Origin: Desulfobacterales bacterium
GTDB taxonomy: Bacteria > Desulfobacterota > Desulfobacteria > Desulfobacterales > JAFDCJ01
Length of the DNA stretch: 7,347 bases
Direction of reading: 5' to 3'
Assembly: GCA_020345785.1 (NCBI GenBank)
Contig: CP070771.1
Coordinates: 6,271,440-6,278,786 of the forward strand
Shown: in pieces, positions 1 to 5,923 of the stretch
Layout: each line of letters opens with the position of its first letter
How positions within the stretch are numbered: the stretch's first letter is position 1
Notes under the pieces: generated by a model
The model's input: only the letters and a program-made list of their open reading frames with translations
Databases searched by the model: none
Told to the model about the DNA's origin: nothing
Program-made: the position numbers and the translations under genes

Positions 1-12
1 AGGGCTGCAGGC

Positions 13-46
13 TTTTGTTGGATCGTCGTCTCCGGATCCAACAAAA
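13..46. repeat. T-stem-A hairpin with TCGTCTCC loop
   Basis: A perfect 12-base inverted repeat: TTTTGTTGGATC at 13-24 pairs with GATCCAACAAAA at 35-46. The enclosed ten bases are a G-G mismatch around TCGTCTCC (26-33). The arms begin with a T run and end with an A run on either strand, so no U tract follows the stem and it is not a standard intrinsic terminator. Its loop matches that of the hairpin at 207-242 at seven of eight bases when that one is read on the minus strand, while the stems differ. I infer a dispersed hairpin family; function unknown. Confidence 0.6.
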
Positions 47-53
47 AACACAA

Positions 54-84
54 CCTCCGTGCCCTCTGTGTCTCCATGGTTAAT
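54..84. repeat. Phrase-like intergenic repeat (CTCTGTGTCTCC type)
   Basis: A non-coding stretch built from near-repeats of the words CCGTG, CTCTGTG and TCTCC, ending in CATGGTTAAT. It resembles a short intergenic phrase that I associate with many environmental bacterial genomes, but there is no second copy in this window, so the call rests on resemblance. No ORF or promoter role is seen. Confidence 0.3.
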
Positions 85-206
85 CTATTTCTGAAACTGT
101 ACGACACCATGTTTAAAATTATGACCGCTTTAGTAATTTAATCCATACTTTTTTTTGTTTATTAAAAATTATAGAAATTACATATTAGTAGTACAGAGGA
201 GCTTAT
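85..206. other. AT-rich non-coding stretch
   Basis: This stretch is strongly AT-rich, with homopolymer T and A runs around 149-175. I see no credible ORF, no stem followed by a U tract, and no clear -35/-10 pair. It lies downstream of the minus-strand GlpA-like gene and may include part of its untranslated 3' region. Confidence 0.4.
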
Positions 207-242
207 TTTTTGACTTGCAGGGATACGACTGCAAGTCAAAAA
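207..242. repeat. T-stem-A hairpin with TCGTATCC loop (minus reading)
   Basis: A perfect 14-base inverted repeat: TTTTTGACTTGCAG at 207-220 pairs with CTGCAAGTCAAAAA at 229-242 around an eight-base loop, GGATACGA on the plus strand and TCGTATCC on the minus strand. It lies 138 bases past the stop of the minus-strand GlpA-like gene. The 3' side of the stem is an A run on both strands, so it lacks the U tract of an intrinsic terminator. The loop is nearly identical to that of the hairpin at 13-46, although the stems are unrelated. Confidence 0.65.
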
Positions 243-282
243 TCAAACTGCCTATGGCAAAACTTTTTCATCCTGACTTATG

Positions 283-306
283 AACTCACCAACTCACGAG
301 CTTATC
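283..306. repeat. Short degenerate period-8 repeat
   Basis: Two near-identical 8-base units, AACTCACC and AACTCACG, are followed by the looser units AGCTTATC and AGCTG. The tract is short and degenerate and has no coding potential. It is one of several phrase-like repeats in the spacer that ends at 380. Confidence 0.35.
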
Positions 307-338
307 AGCTGTTATAATGTCTGCTCTTTTTTATCAGT

Positions 339-363
339 GGTTATCCGTGAAGATCCGTGTCCC
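339..363 (+). repeat. ATCCGTG dispersed repeat, copy 1
   Basis: A 25-base phrase containing two ATCCGTG words ten bases apart and ending in GTCCC. It matches the minus-strand copy at 3342-3366 at 20 of 25 positions by eye. Both copies abut the 3' end of a minus-strand gene: this one lies 18 bases beyond the GlpA-like stop codon, the other covers the VanZ-like stop codon. A dispersed intergenic repeat is the simplest reading. Confidence 0.5.
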
Positions 364-380
364 ATTTTTATTCAAACTAG

Positions 381-1544
381 CTAAACTTTTTTAAAAAACA
401 TCCGGTAGTGAAGCAGTTTTTCGGTTTTTGTCCTGCAGGCAATATCGCGACCGGTTTTCTTGCAGATCAAGTCCGCCGTTTTTTCGGCCATCGCCCGCAA
501 AGTAGTCGCTTTGCCGCCGATGACCGACACCAGTCCCTCAATGCCATTTCTATCTTTATGATCAAAACAGTCGAAGTCGCGGCTGATCTGCTGCGGGTCC
601 TCAACCCCCTTTGGGGCGATCAAGGGACGCGACGCCCACCAGACGCTGCGAAATGCAGCGCTTTTGACGGCCGGCACCATTTGGGCGCAGGCATCCACGA
701 TTTTTTGAACCTGGCCCGAGGGCAACTCGACCTTGTCGGGGTCGCGGGCCAGCCAGAGTGTGGCGCCCAGCAGTGAAAGCCGACGCTGGGGAACGATAAT
801 GTCGGCCTCGGCTGCTTTGTGCAGCCGGTTGACAACCATGTTGGTCAGGCGCCCTTCCACCGCCACCATCGCCCCGGGACCGGGTTGAACCGGCAGGTGA
901 ATGCCGGCCATGTCACAGACTTTTGCGGCCCAGGCACCGGTTGCATTGACGAACACGTCGCCCCGGACATCGTATTCGCGGTGGGTTTGATGATCAAATA
1001 TGCGCACGCCGGTCACCGCGCCGTTTGATTTATGGAAGCCGATGGCTTCCGAGAAATTTTTAATGCGGGCGCCGTTGGCCCTTGCAGTGGCGGAAAAGTG
1101 CATGGGCAGCCGCCAGGGGTCCATGGTTGCATCCGGAATTTGAACGGCTAGCTTCAGATCCGGGTGCAGTGACGGTTCGATGGTGCGGGCCTGATCGGCG
1201 GTCAGTTCGGTGGCGGGAATACCGCAGCAGCGGCAGCCGTCAATAAATTCGCTGCGATAATCCAGATCCGATTCATTCAGGGCCACAAAGAGCCCGTCGT
1301 TTTGTTCGAGGGCTGCCGGTGCGATCTCGCGCAGGATTTTATTTTCCTGGATGCACTCGCGGGCGGCTACCGGATCATGGACGGCATAGCGGGCGCCGCT
1401 GTGCAGCAGGCCGTGGTGCCGGCCGGTGGTGCCGGATAAAAATTCCCCGCGTTCAAAAAGCGAGACCTCAAACCCTCTCAGTGTCAGATCATGGGCTAAA
1501 GCCGCCCCGGTACCGCCGCCGCCGATGATAACAACGTGCTCCAT
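381..1544 (-). CDS. glpA: GlpA-type FAD-dependent glycerol-3-phosphate dehydrogenase, short form
   Basis: Likely oxidises sn-glycerol 3-phosphate to dihydroxyacetone phosphate with FAD, passing electrons to a membrane or soluble acceptor. The 387 residues begin with a Rossmann dinucleotide-binding motif (IIGGGGTG, residues 6-13, closing acidic E31). A GlpA signature follows at 41-53 (GRHHGLLHSGARY). Later come a DATMDPWRL stretch, VNATGAWA, SRPLIAP and, near the C terminus, the FAD-domain motif VIGGKATTLRAMAE. The order and wording follow the N-terminal two thirds of anaerobic GlpA. E. coli GlpA is about 540 residues and carries a BFD-like [2Fe-2S] C-terminal domain; this protein stops where that domain would begin. 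The ATG at 1544 fits the Rossmann start, but no good Shine-Dalgarno sequence is visible. No glpB, glpC or glpK is nearby. A related 2-hydroxyacid oxidase activity is possible. Confidence 0.85.
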   Translation of the reverse strand: MEHVVIIGGGGTGAALAHDLTLRGFEVSLFERGEFLSGTTGRHHGLLHSGARYAVHDPVAARECIQENKILREIAPAALEQNDGLFVALNESDLDYRSEFIDGCRCCGIPATELTADQARTIEPSLHPDLKLAVQIPDATMDPWRLPMHFSATARANGARIKNFSEAIGFHKSNGAVTGVRIFDHQTHREYDVRGDVFVNATGAWAAKVCDMAGIHLPVQPGPGAMVAVEGRLTNMVVNRLHKAAEADIIVPQRRLSLLGATLWLARDPDKVELPSGQVQKIVDACAQMVPAVKSAAFRSVWWASRPLIAPKGVEDPQQISRDFDCFDHKDRNGIEGLVSVIGGKATTLRAMAEKTADLICKKTGRDIACRTKTEKLLHYRMFFKKV

Positions 1545-1581
1545 ATTTAATTCACAAGATTAATTAGATTTCAACACCAGA

Positions 1582-1815
1582 GAATAAAATCACAATCTCC
1601 AGGCACCAAATTTCAAATAAATCACAAATTCCAAATTTCAATGACCAAAACGTGTTTGGCCTGCGATAGCCTCGGTTGAGTAGAGCTTCAAAAATGATAC
1701 ATCCCGATTTATCCGATAATTCAGTTTCTTCAAAATAATACACAGGCAAGTATGGAATTTTGAATTTGAGTCATTGGAATGTATGTGGAATTTGAAAATT
1801 GTGATTTGTTATTAA
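1582..1815. repeat. AT-rich imperfect inverted-repeat element
   Basis: This fills most of the 313-base spacer between pepD and the GlpA-like gene. The left part contains AAATCACAA twice (1587-1595 and 1619-1627) among words such as CAAATTTCAA and TTCCAAATTTCA. The right part carries the complement TTGTGATTT at 1799-1807, with further partial complementarity around 1765-1798. The arms enclose about 115 bases of less biased DNA. A 61-codon minus-strand ORF (1564-1749) crosses it, but its composition is explained by the AT-rich words. It looks like a miniature non-autonomous or structural repeat; no transposase or flanking duplication is seen. Confidence 0.45.
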
Positions 1816-1818
1816 TTG

Positions 1819-1835
1819 AAGTGTTCCCAACACTT
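1819..1835 (-). terminator. Possible weak hairpin terminator after pepD
   Basis: AAGTGTT at 1819-1825 and AACACTT at 1829-1835 form a 7-base stem with a three-base loop, 23 bases beyond the pepD stop codon. In the pepD transcript the stem is followed by CAATTAAT, not by a continuous U run, so an intrinsic terminator is only a weak call. Confidence 0.25.
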
Positions 1836-1857
1836 AGCTCTTTTAAACTTTAAAAAA

Positions 1858-3312
1858 TTACCATCTACCGTATGATGCTAATAGCGCTACCATAAACTGC
1901 CAGACTTTAGCAAGAGACGGAATAAATAATCCCTCGCTGGGCGAATGGGGATCTCTTAGATCCGGGCCGAAGGAAATCATATCCATGCCCGGATATTTGT
2001 CGCCGATGATGGCACACTCCAGGCCGGCATGGATTGATTCCACCCGGGCTTGTTGGTTGAAAACCCTTTCATAGATCTCTTGACAGCGTTTGAGCAGTTC
2101 GGATTGCATATTCGGCGTCCAGGGGGGATATTCACCCCTCGATTCGGCATCCGCGCCGGCCAGCAACGCCGCTGCAGTGACGGCGGCCGTGGCCTCGTCC
2201 AGCCTCGAGGCCGTCAGGCTGCGCTGGCTGGTTAATATTTGCAGGGCGCCATCTTTTATTTCGACTGTTGCCAGGTTGTTGGAGGTTTCAACCAGATTTT
2301 TGAAAACCGTTGACATTCCCATGACGCCGTGGGGCAGGCATAAAAGCAGATGGGCGGCGGCCCGGCTTTCTGCGGCACCCAGGGCTATTTTCTTTGCTGC
2401 CGTCGAATCCTTCGGGGACAGAGAGATGGCTAACTCCGGTTCGATGCCTTTATATTCGCTTCGGACGATGTCTTCAAATTCGGTGATCATTTCGGCTAAC
2501 CCTCTGGATTTTGCCGCATCACACGCAAAAACCGCCTCAGCGTCGCGGGCAATTGCATTATGAGCGGTTCCGCCCTTTATGGATATCAGGCGGATATCAC
2601 AGGCAGATGATAGTCGATGCAGGGTGCGCGCAAGGATTTTATTGGCGCAGGCCCGCTGCTTGATAATGTCGATTCCCGAATGACCGCCGTGCAGCCCGCT
2701 GATTTTCAAATTGAAAAACTGACTGTCTTCAGCAACTTTTGTCAACGCCAGTTTGCGGGAGATATGAGTGTGTCGACCGCCGGCACAGCCGACGGTAAAC
2801 ACCCCCTCGGTTTCCGAATCCACATTGAGCAGCACCCGGCCTTCGATGAAGCCGGGTTCAAGCTTTTTGGCACCGTTCAGCCCGGTTTCCTCGTCCACCG
2901 TAAAGAGCAGTTCCAGCGGCGGATGGGCGACGTCGTCATCGCCTGCTATTGCCAGCGCCAGAGCGATGGCAATACCATTGTCCGCACCTAAAGTGGTATT
3001 GTCGGCCCGCAGCCAGTCGCCGTCAATGATATGTTGGATTGGATCTTTCGAAAAATCATGCCGCGAATCGGGAGATTTTTCGCAGACCATGTCCATATGT
3101 CCCTGGATCACAATGACCGGCTCATTTTCATATCCCGCAGTGGGCGGCACCTTGATCAGCAGGTTGCCGGCTGCATCCTTTCTCACCGAAAATTGCCTTG
3201 TTGCGGCCCACTGTTCCAGCCACAGACCGATTTGTGCTTCATTTTTAGAACACCGCGGGATGGCGTTGATCTGTCCGAAGTAATCCAAGATTTCCTTTAC
3301 TTTTTCTTCCAT
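1858..3312 (-). CDS. pepD: PepD, cytosolic aminoacyl-histidine dipeptidase (M20C)
   Basis: A dinuclear zinc dipeptidase of the M20C family that hydrolyses Xaa-His and many other dipeptides in the cytoplasm. At 484 residues it has the normal family length. The metal and catalytic residues are all visible: H72 and D74 in GHMDMVCEK, D111 in GADNG, E141-E142 in FTVDEETGL, D165 in LLNVDSE and H456 in DLRDPHSPSE. From H72 to D165 they sit eight residues before the Vibrio PepD numbering, so spacing is conserved. The lid/dimerisation domain lies between the two catalytic halves, with GGHSGIDI and KGGTAHNAIARDAEAVF at its edges. The ATG at 3312 is set by a strong ribosome-binding site seven bases upstream. 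The VanZ-like gene ends 49 bases upstream on the same strand, so the two are probably cotranscribed. There is no signal peptide and no sign of damage. Confidence 0.96.
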   Translation of the reverse strand: MEEKVKEILDYFGQINAIPRCSKNEAQIGLWLEQWAATRQFSVRKDAAGNLLIKVPPTAGYENEPVIVIQGHMDMVCEKSPDSRHDFSKDPIQHIIDGDWLRADNTTLGADNGIAIALALAIAGDDDVAHPPLELLFTVDEETGLNGAKKLEPGFIEGRVLLNVDSETEGVFTVGCAGGRHTHISRKLALTKVAEDSQFFNLKISGLHGGHSGIDIIKQRACANKILARTLHRLSSACDIRLISIKGGTAHNAIARDAEAVFACDAAKSRGLAEMITEFEDIVRSEYKGIEPELAISLSPKDSTAAKKIALGAAESRAAAHLLLCLPHGVMGMSTVFKNLVETSNNLATVEIKDGALQILTSQRSLTASRLDEATAAVTAAALLAGADAESRGEYPPWTPNMQSELLKRCQEIYERVFNQQARVESIHAGLECAIIGDKYPGMDMISFGPDLRDPHSPSEGLFIPSLAKVWQFMVALLASYGRW

Positions 3313-3319
3313 TTATTTA

Positions 3320-3325
3320 CTCCTC
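3320..3325 (-). promoter_or_regulatory. Ribosome-binding site of pepD
   Basis: GAGGAG on the minus strand, seven bases before the ATG at 3312. It is the best-spaced ribosome-binding site in the window and fixes the pepD start. Confidence 0.8.
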
Positions 3326-3341
3326 TATCGTTTTCATTACG

Positions 3342-3366
3342 GGGACGCGGATGAACACGGATTACC
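3342..3366 (-). repeat. ATCCGTG dispersed repeat, copy 2
   Basis: Read on the minus strand this 25-base phrase starts GGTAATCCGTGTTC and ends CGCGTCCC. It agrees with the copy at 339-363 at 20 of 25 positions. It overlaps the stop codon of the VanZ-like gene (TAA at 3364-3362) and fills about half of the 49-base gap to pepD, so the repeat may have supplied the present stop codon. Confidence 0.5.
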
Positions 3367-4276
3367 GAAAATTTATGCCGGTCAACGCCACCCACACCAC
3401 CAGTGCATGCATGCACAAAAGTATCGCCAAGGGGCACATTATCCATAGCCTGGCGGTGGTGTGACTGTCAGGTGCGATTTGGCCAATTTCAGGCGCCGCC
3501 TTATCGTACCCTTGTCCGCGGCGCCAATAGAAGATGATCACTGCAACACATGCCGCTATAAAAAAGCCGTTGCCGGTCAGAAGCCAGCGGGGATATGCAT
3601 TGAAGAAACTTTTCAGATTCTGAACGTCAAACAAATGAATACACATGGGAACGGATGCTGCCGCACCGAAGAGAAAAACCCCAAGAGCTCCCTTGAAATG
3701 TTTCAGGTCCCTGCACCATGTCCAATTCTTCCTGGCCGACGGTTTAAGCCCCATCACTGATAGAATGCCGATGAAACTCGAGGCGGCATCGATAATCATA
3801 TCTTTCCACCCGTATGTTCTTTGCGGGTGAATTCCCTGCAGGATTTCATCCACTACGCCCAGCATGAGCGCGCATAGAAAGACAAGCAGCAATATGCCGC
3901 TGCCTCTGTAATCAACGGCCAGCGCGAGATATAAAAGCCAGATCATGATAATATACTCGGGAGTGTGAATGTATTTGTTGGCATTTTCCTCAAAGTTCAC
4001 GATCAAAAATACGATTACCGTGCTGACTGCCAGTATCATGCTGCAGCGTAGGGCGGCTTTCCGCCTGATGCAAATTACGCTGTACGCAGCTGCCAGGACA
4101 GCAATGATGCCCAGGGGAATCCTGCCGGCGGTCGGCGGCGGGAAATGTTGCACAATCGCCTGATAAGCGAGAATAACGTGGGGCAGAGAGGCGGTATAAA
4201 GCGCCACGATGACCCAAAGTATGATCTTTTTCCTGTTGAGCCGGCGAGAATTTTTGACAAGATGATTCGATAGCAT
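3362..4276 (-). CDS. VanZ-like multi-spanning membrane protein
   Basis: An integral membrane protein of 304 residues with about eight or nine hydrophobic segments. Rough positions are 19-40, 53-70, 77-95, 107-122, 127-142, 160-175, 195-213, 234-251 and 278-300. The middle carries the VanZ family pattern: HTPEY (104-108), then VVDEILQ (141-147), HPQR (150-153) and D159/D163 ahead of a glycine-containing helix. VanZ proteins are known for low-level teicoplanin resistance, but most family members have no assigned role. VanZ itself is about 160 residues, so this protein has extra segments at both ends, including a C-terminal pair of predicted helices. A TTG codon precedes the ATG used here; ATG is preferred, but neither has a good Shine-Dalgarno sequence. 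A promoter lies about 50 bases upstream. The stop codon falls within a dispersed repeat. The fold family is fairly sure; function is unknown. Confidence 0.8.
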   Translation of the reverse strand: MLSNHLVKNSRRLNRKKIILWVIVALYTASLPHVILAYQAIVQHFPPPTAGRIPLGIIAVLAAAYSVICIRRKAALRCSMILAVSTVIVFLIVNFEENANKYIHTPEYIIMIWLLYLALAVDYRGSGILLLVFLCALMLGVVDEILQGIHPQRTYGWKDMIIDAASSFIGILSVMGLKPSARKNWTWCRDLKHFKGALGVFLFGAAASVPMCIHLFDVQNLKSFFNAYPRWLLTGNGFFIAACVAVIIFYWRRGQGYDKAAPEIGQIAPDSHTTARLWIMCPLAILLCMHALVVWVALTGINFR

Positions 4277-4332
4277 CAAGTTTTTAGGCTGTTCATATGA
4301 TGTGACAGAGGAGTTTCGGCGTACTTTATAAC

Positions 4333-4361
4333 TTTATCGTTGTTTATGAGCATTATGTCAA
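4333..4361 (-). promoter_or_regulatory. Sigma70-like promoter for the VanZ-like gene
   Basis: On the minus strand a perfect -35 box TTGACA (4361-4356) is followed after exactly 17 bases by GATAAA (4338-4333), four of six to the -10 consensus. Transcription would start near 4326, giving an untranslated leader of about 50 bases before the ATG at 4276. pepD probably depends on it too, as no separate promoter is evident in the 49-base gap. Confidence 0.6.
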
Positions 4362-4375
4362 GACCCTAAATGATC

Positions 4376-4500
4376 GTAAACAAAATGGGATAGTTTTTTA
4401 ACTTTATGATTTTACGGTGATTGTTCATAATTTGGGCGAAATTTTTAGCCCTTCTATAGGTGAGTTGTAAATGTCTATCTTTAAATCCCATTTTGTTTAC
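4376..4500. repeat. Perfect 16-base inverted repeat around a 93-base spacer
   Basis: GTAAACAAAATGGGAT at 4376-4391 is exactly repeated in inverse at 4485-4500. The 93-base spacer holds a smaller hairpin, GGGC at 4434-4437 with GCCC at 4448-4451, extended inside the stem by AAA/TTT after one mismatch. There is no transposase and no clear target duplication. It could be the tip of a miniature mobile element or the base of a long stem-loop. It starts 15 bases upstream of the VanZ-like gene's -35 box. Confidence 0.6.
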
Positions 4501-4680
4501 CCTTTGGGCTTCGCTTTCAGCTTCAACCCAACAAGGCGGGAAAGCCGATGCCGCCCCATCTTCTGCGTTGCTCCGCCTCGGCGGACGGTAGGCAATCCGC
4601 CGGAGGCGGACTGCACCCTTGGACGCCTCGAAGCTGGGGCACCCCTCCGGAGGCGGATCTACGACCTCGACTTTCGCTAA
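4501..4680. repeat. GC-rich block with TCCGCC/GGCGGA palindromes
   Basis: GC-rich DNA between two AT-rich stretches. The palindrome TCCGCC/GGCGGA occurs at 4572-4585 (TC centre) and 4596-4610 (GGA centre); a shortened form, TCCGGAGGCGGA, lies at 4646-4657. GCCCCATCTTC near 4553-4563 pairs with GAAGCTGGGGC near 4630-4640 at ten of eleven positions, so much of the block could fold as one branched hairpin. A 69-codon plus-strand ORF across it is arginine/proline-rich and looks like a by-product of the repeat. A short imperfect end match (ACCCTAAAT at 4363-4371 against AATTAGGGT at 4679-4687) hints that 4363-4687 is one unit. Confidence 0.5.
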
Positions 4681-4724
4681 TTAGGGTGATGATTTTCTTG
4701 CGATAATTTGAAGGAGGGCCGAAT

Positions 4725-4850
4725 TTGAGGCTTTGCTTGATTTATCAAGGCGTATTGCATTACAATGTTAGTATATTTTGCAAAATACCTGTCTTGATTT
4801 TATCTGTGACCTGTTTAATGTTACCGGTGAGATTGGAAAATTGCCCATGA
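4725..4850 (+). CDS. Candidate 41-residue leader ORF overlapping the HDOD gene
   Basis: A possible small gene. A strong Shine-Dalgarno sequence AAGGAGG (4711-4717) lies seven bases before a TTG at 4725. The frame stays open for 41 codons and ends in TGA at 4848-4850, overlapping the HDOD start as ATGA. The peptide would be hydrophobic and cysteine-containing (middle part VLILSVTCLMLP) and matches nothing I recognise. Translational coupling to the HDOD gene would explain that gene's weak ribosome-binding site. Against it: an open frame of this length is common by chance, the start is TTG, and a plausible promoter at 4737-4766 would start transcription after the TTG. Treat as a hypothesis. Confidence 0.22.
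   Translation: MRLCLIYQGVLHYNVSIFCKIPVLILSVTCLMLPVRLENCP
4737..4766 (+). promoter_or_regulatory. Candidate sigma70-like promoter for the HDOD gene
   Basis: TTGATT (4737-4742, four of six to the -35 consensus) and TACAAT (4761-4766, five of six to the -10 consensus) are separated by 18 bases. Transcription would start near 4773, about 74 bases before the ATG at 4847. The -35 box sits inside the inverted repeat CTTGAT-TT-ATCAAG (4736-4749). Confidence 0.45.
4774..4787. promoter_or_regulatory. Palindrome at predicted start point, possible operator
   Basis: TATTTTGCAAAATA is a perfect 14-base palindrome that begins at the predicted transcription start of the HDOD gene. That is where a repressor dimer would block initiation. 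The placement is suggestive, but one palindrome of this length can arise by chance in a window of this size, and no regulator gene is adjacent. Confidence 0.35.
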
Positions 4851-5923
4851 GAGTGGAATGCCCGAACTGCAGGATGATCAGCGCGGTCGATGAAGATCGG
4901 ATTGTAACCGCGCAAAATGCCTTTCATCTGTCCTGTCCCACTTGCCGGTTTTCGATGATGCTGCATTTACGGTCCACCTTGGGCGGGACCGGCAGCCCGT
5001 CAGACCTTCAAAACCTTTCAGAACAACAACTGGCATCCGGTTCGCCGGAGAAGGACGCCAAGACACAGCGGCGCATTACCGCGCTTAAAGCCAAAATTTT
5101 GCGCAGTCTGGTAAATCTGCCACCCATGCCCCATATAATTCTCAAAGCGCGGGATATCTTATCGGACCCCGACTCAAGTTTAAAGGACCTGGCCAAAGTC
5201 ATTGAAATAGACCAGGCTCTGGTGGCTAAAGTGCTGACCCTGGCCAACTCGGCTTATTACGGGGTCAGCGGAATGGTGTCCTCAATTCAGCATGCTTCGG
5301 TTTTGCTCGGCCAGAAGACGCTGGGTCAAATGATTACGATATCGGCATCATCGGTGCTGCTTAACAAAAAGCTGAGAGGCTACGATATTGCTCCCGATGA
5401 TATGTGGAAGCATTCCCTGGCCTGTGCTTTTGCTGCTAAAAGAATTGCTGAAACCTATGATGATGATCTGATCGAAGACGCCTTCACTGCGGGGCTGCTG
5501 CATGACGCCGGAAAGATTATTCTCGATCCCTATGTGATAAAACGCAAGGATGAGTTTAAACAGTTTGCCGGCCAAAAAAATATGCCGTTTTTCGAGGCCG
5601 AAAAAGCCGTTTTCGGGTTTGATCATGCCGAGATCATGTCGCGAGCGTGCCGGCTCTGGCGTTTTCCTGAGACCCAGGTGGCGGCGATCCGATATCATCA
5701 TCAGCCTGCCTGCCATGAGGACAATGAGCTGGCCTGCATGATTTACCTGGCGGACGTTCTGGCGAAATCAGCAGGTTTTACTGCCGGACAGTCTGCATCC
5801 CTGGAACAGATTGCCCCTGAAATTTTGAAATTTTTGCGCATTCAGGCAAAAGATCTGGATATTGTCACAGCCGGTGTCAGGGACGATTTACAAAAAATAA
5901 AGGATGAATTAAAGGAGGGTTGA
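4847..5923 (+). CDS. Zinc-ribbon/HDOD signalling protein
   Basis: A 358-residue cytoplasmic protein. The N terminus is a short zinc ribbon with C5-P-N-C8 and C30-P-T-C33. A low-complexity linker follows (about 42-77), then an HDOD domain (about 81-285) opening with LPPMPHIILKARDILSDP and continuing through DQALVAKVLTLANSAYYG, typical of this family. Unlike many HDOD proteins it keeps HD-type candidate metal ligands: H189 (WKHS), H219-D220 (GLLHDAGK), H260 (FGFDHAE) and H284-H285 (RYHHQP). Catalysis is therefore possible, though HDOD domains mostly act in signalling, often tied to c-di-GMP or motility. An earlier in-frame TTG at 4778 adds 23 residues; ATG 4847 is preferred because the protein then starts directly at the ribbon (MRVECPNC). 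Only a weak GGAAA lies upstream. The second HD gene follows 207 bases later on the same strand. Its last codons contain AAAGGAGGG. Confidence 0.88.
   Translation: MRVECPNCRMISAVDEDRIVTAQNAFHLSCPTCRFSMMLHLRSTLGGTGSPSDLQNLSEQQLASGSPEKDAKTQRRITALKAKILRSLVNLPPMPHIILKARDILSDPDSSLKDLAKVIEIDQALVAKVLTLANSAYYGVSGMVSSIQHASVLLGQKTLGQMITISASSVLLNKKLRGYDIAPDDMWKHSLACAFAAKRIAETYDDDLIEDAFTAGLLHDAGKIILDPYVIKRKDEFKQFAGQKNMPFFEAEKAVFGFDHAEIMSRACRLWRFPETQVAAIRYHHQPACHEDNELACMIYLADVLAKSAGFTAGQSASLEQIAPEILKFLRIQAKDLDIVTAGVRDDLQKIKDELKEG

Noticed and set aside
207..242. Hairpin as an intrinsic terminator of the GlpA-like gene
   Set aside because: The stem is strong, but it is followed by an A run, not a U run, in the minus-strand transcript.
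408..776. 122-codon plus-strand ORF opposite the GlpA-like gene
   Set aside because: It is antisense to the conserved C-terminal part of the dehydrogenase and lacks a ribosome-binding site or recognisable motif.
1564..1749. 61-codon minus-strand ORF in the spacer before the GlpA-like gene
   Set aside because: Its sequence is accounted for by AT-rich repeat words, it has no ribosome-binding site, and its residues (rich in W, F, I and L) read like translated repeat.
2768..3283. 171-codon plus-strand ORF opposite pepD
   Set aside because: It is antisense to a complete pepD with all catalytic residues; its serine-rich product shows no domain.
4471..4680. 69-codon plus-strand ORF
   Set aside because: It spans the right arm of the 16-base inverted repeat and the GC-rich palindromic block; the arginine/proline-rich product is a by-product of the repeat.
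4778..4846. N-terminal extension of the HDOD protein from TTG 4778
   Set aside because: It would place 23 atypical residues before the zinc ribbon and start inside the palindrome at the predicted transcription start; ATG 4847 gives a standard start at the ribbon.
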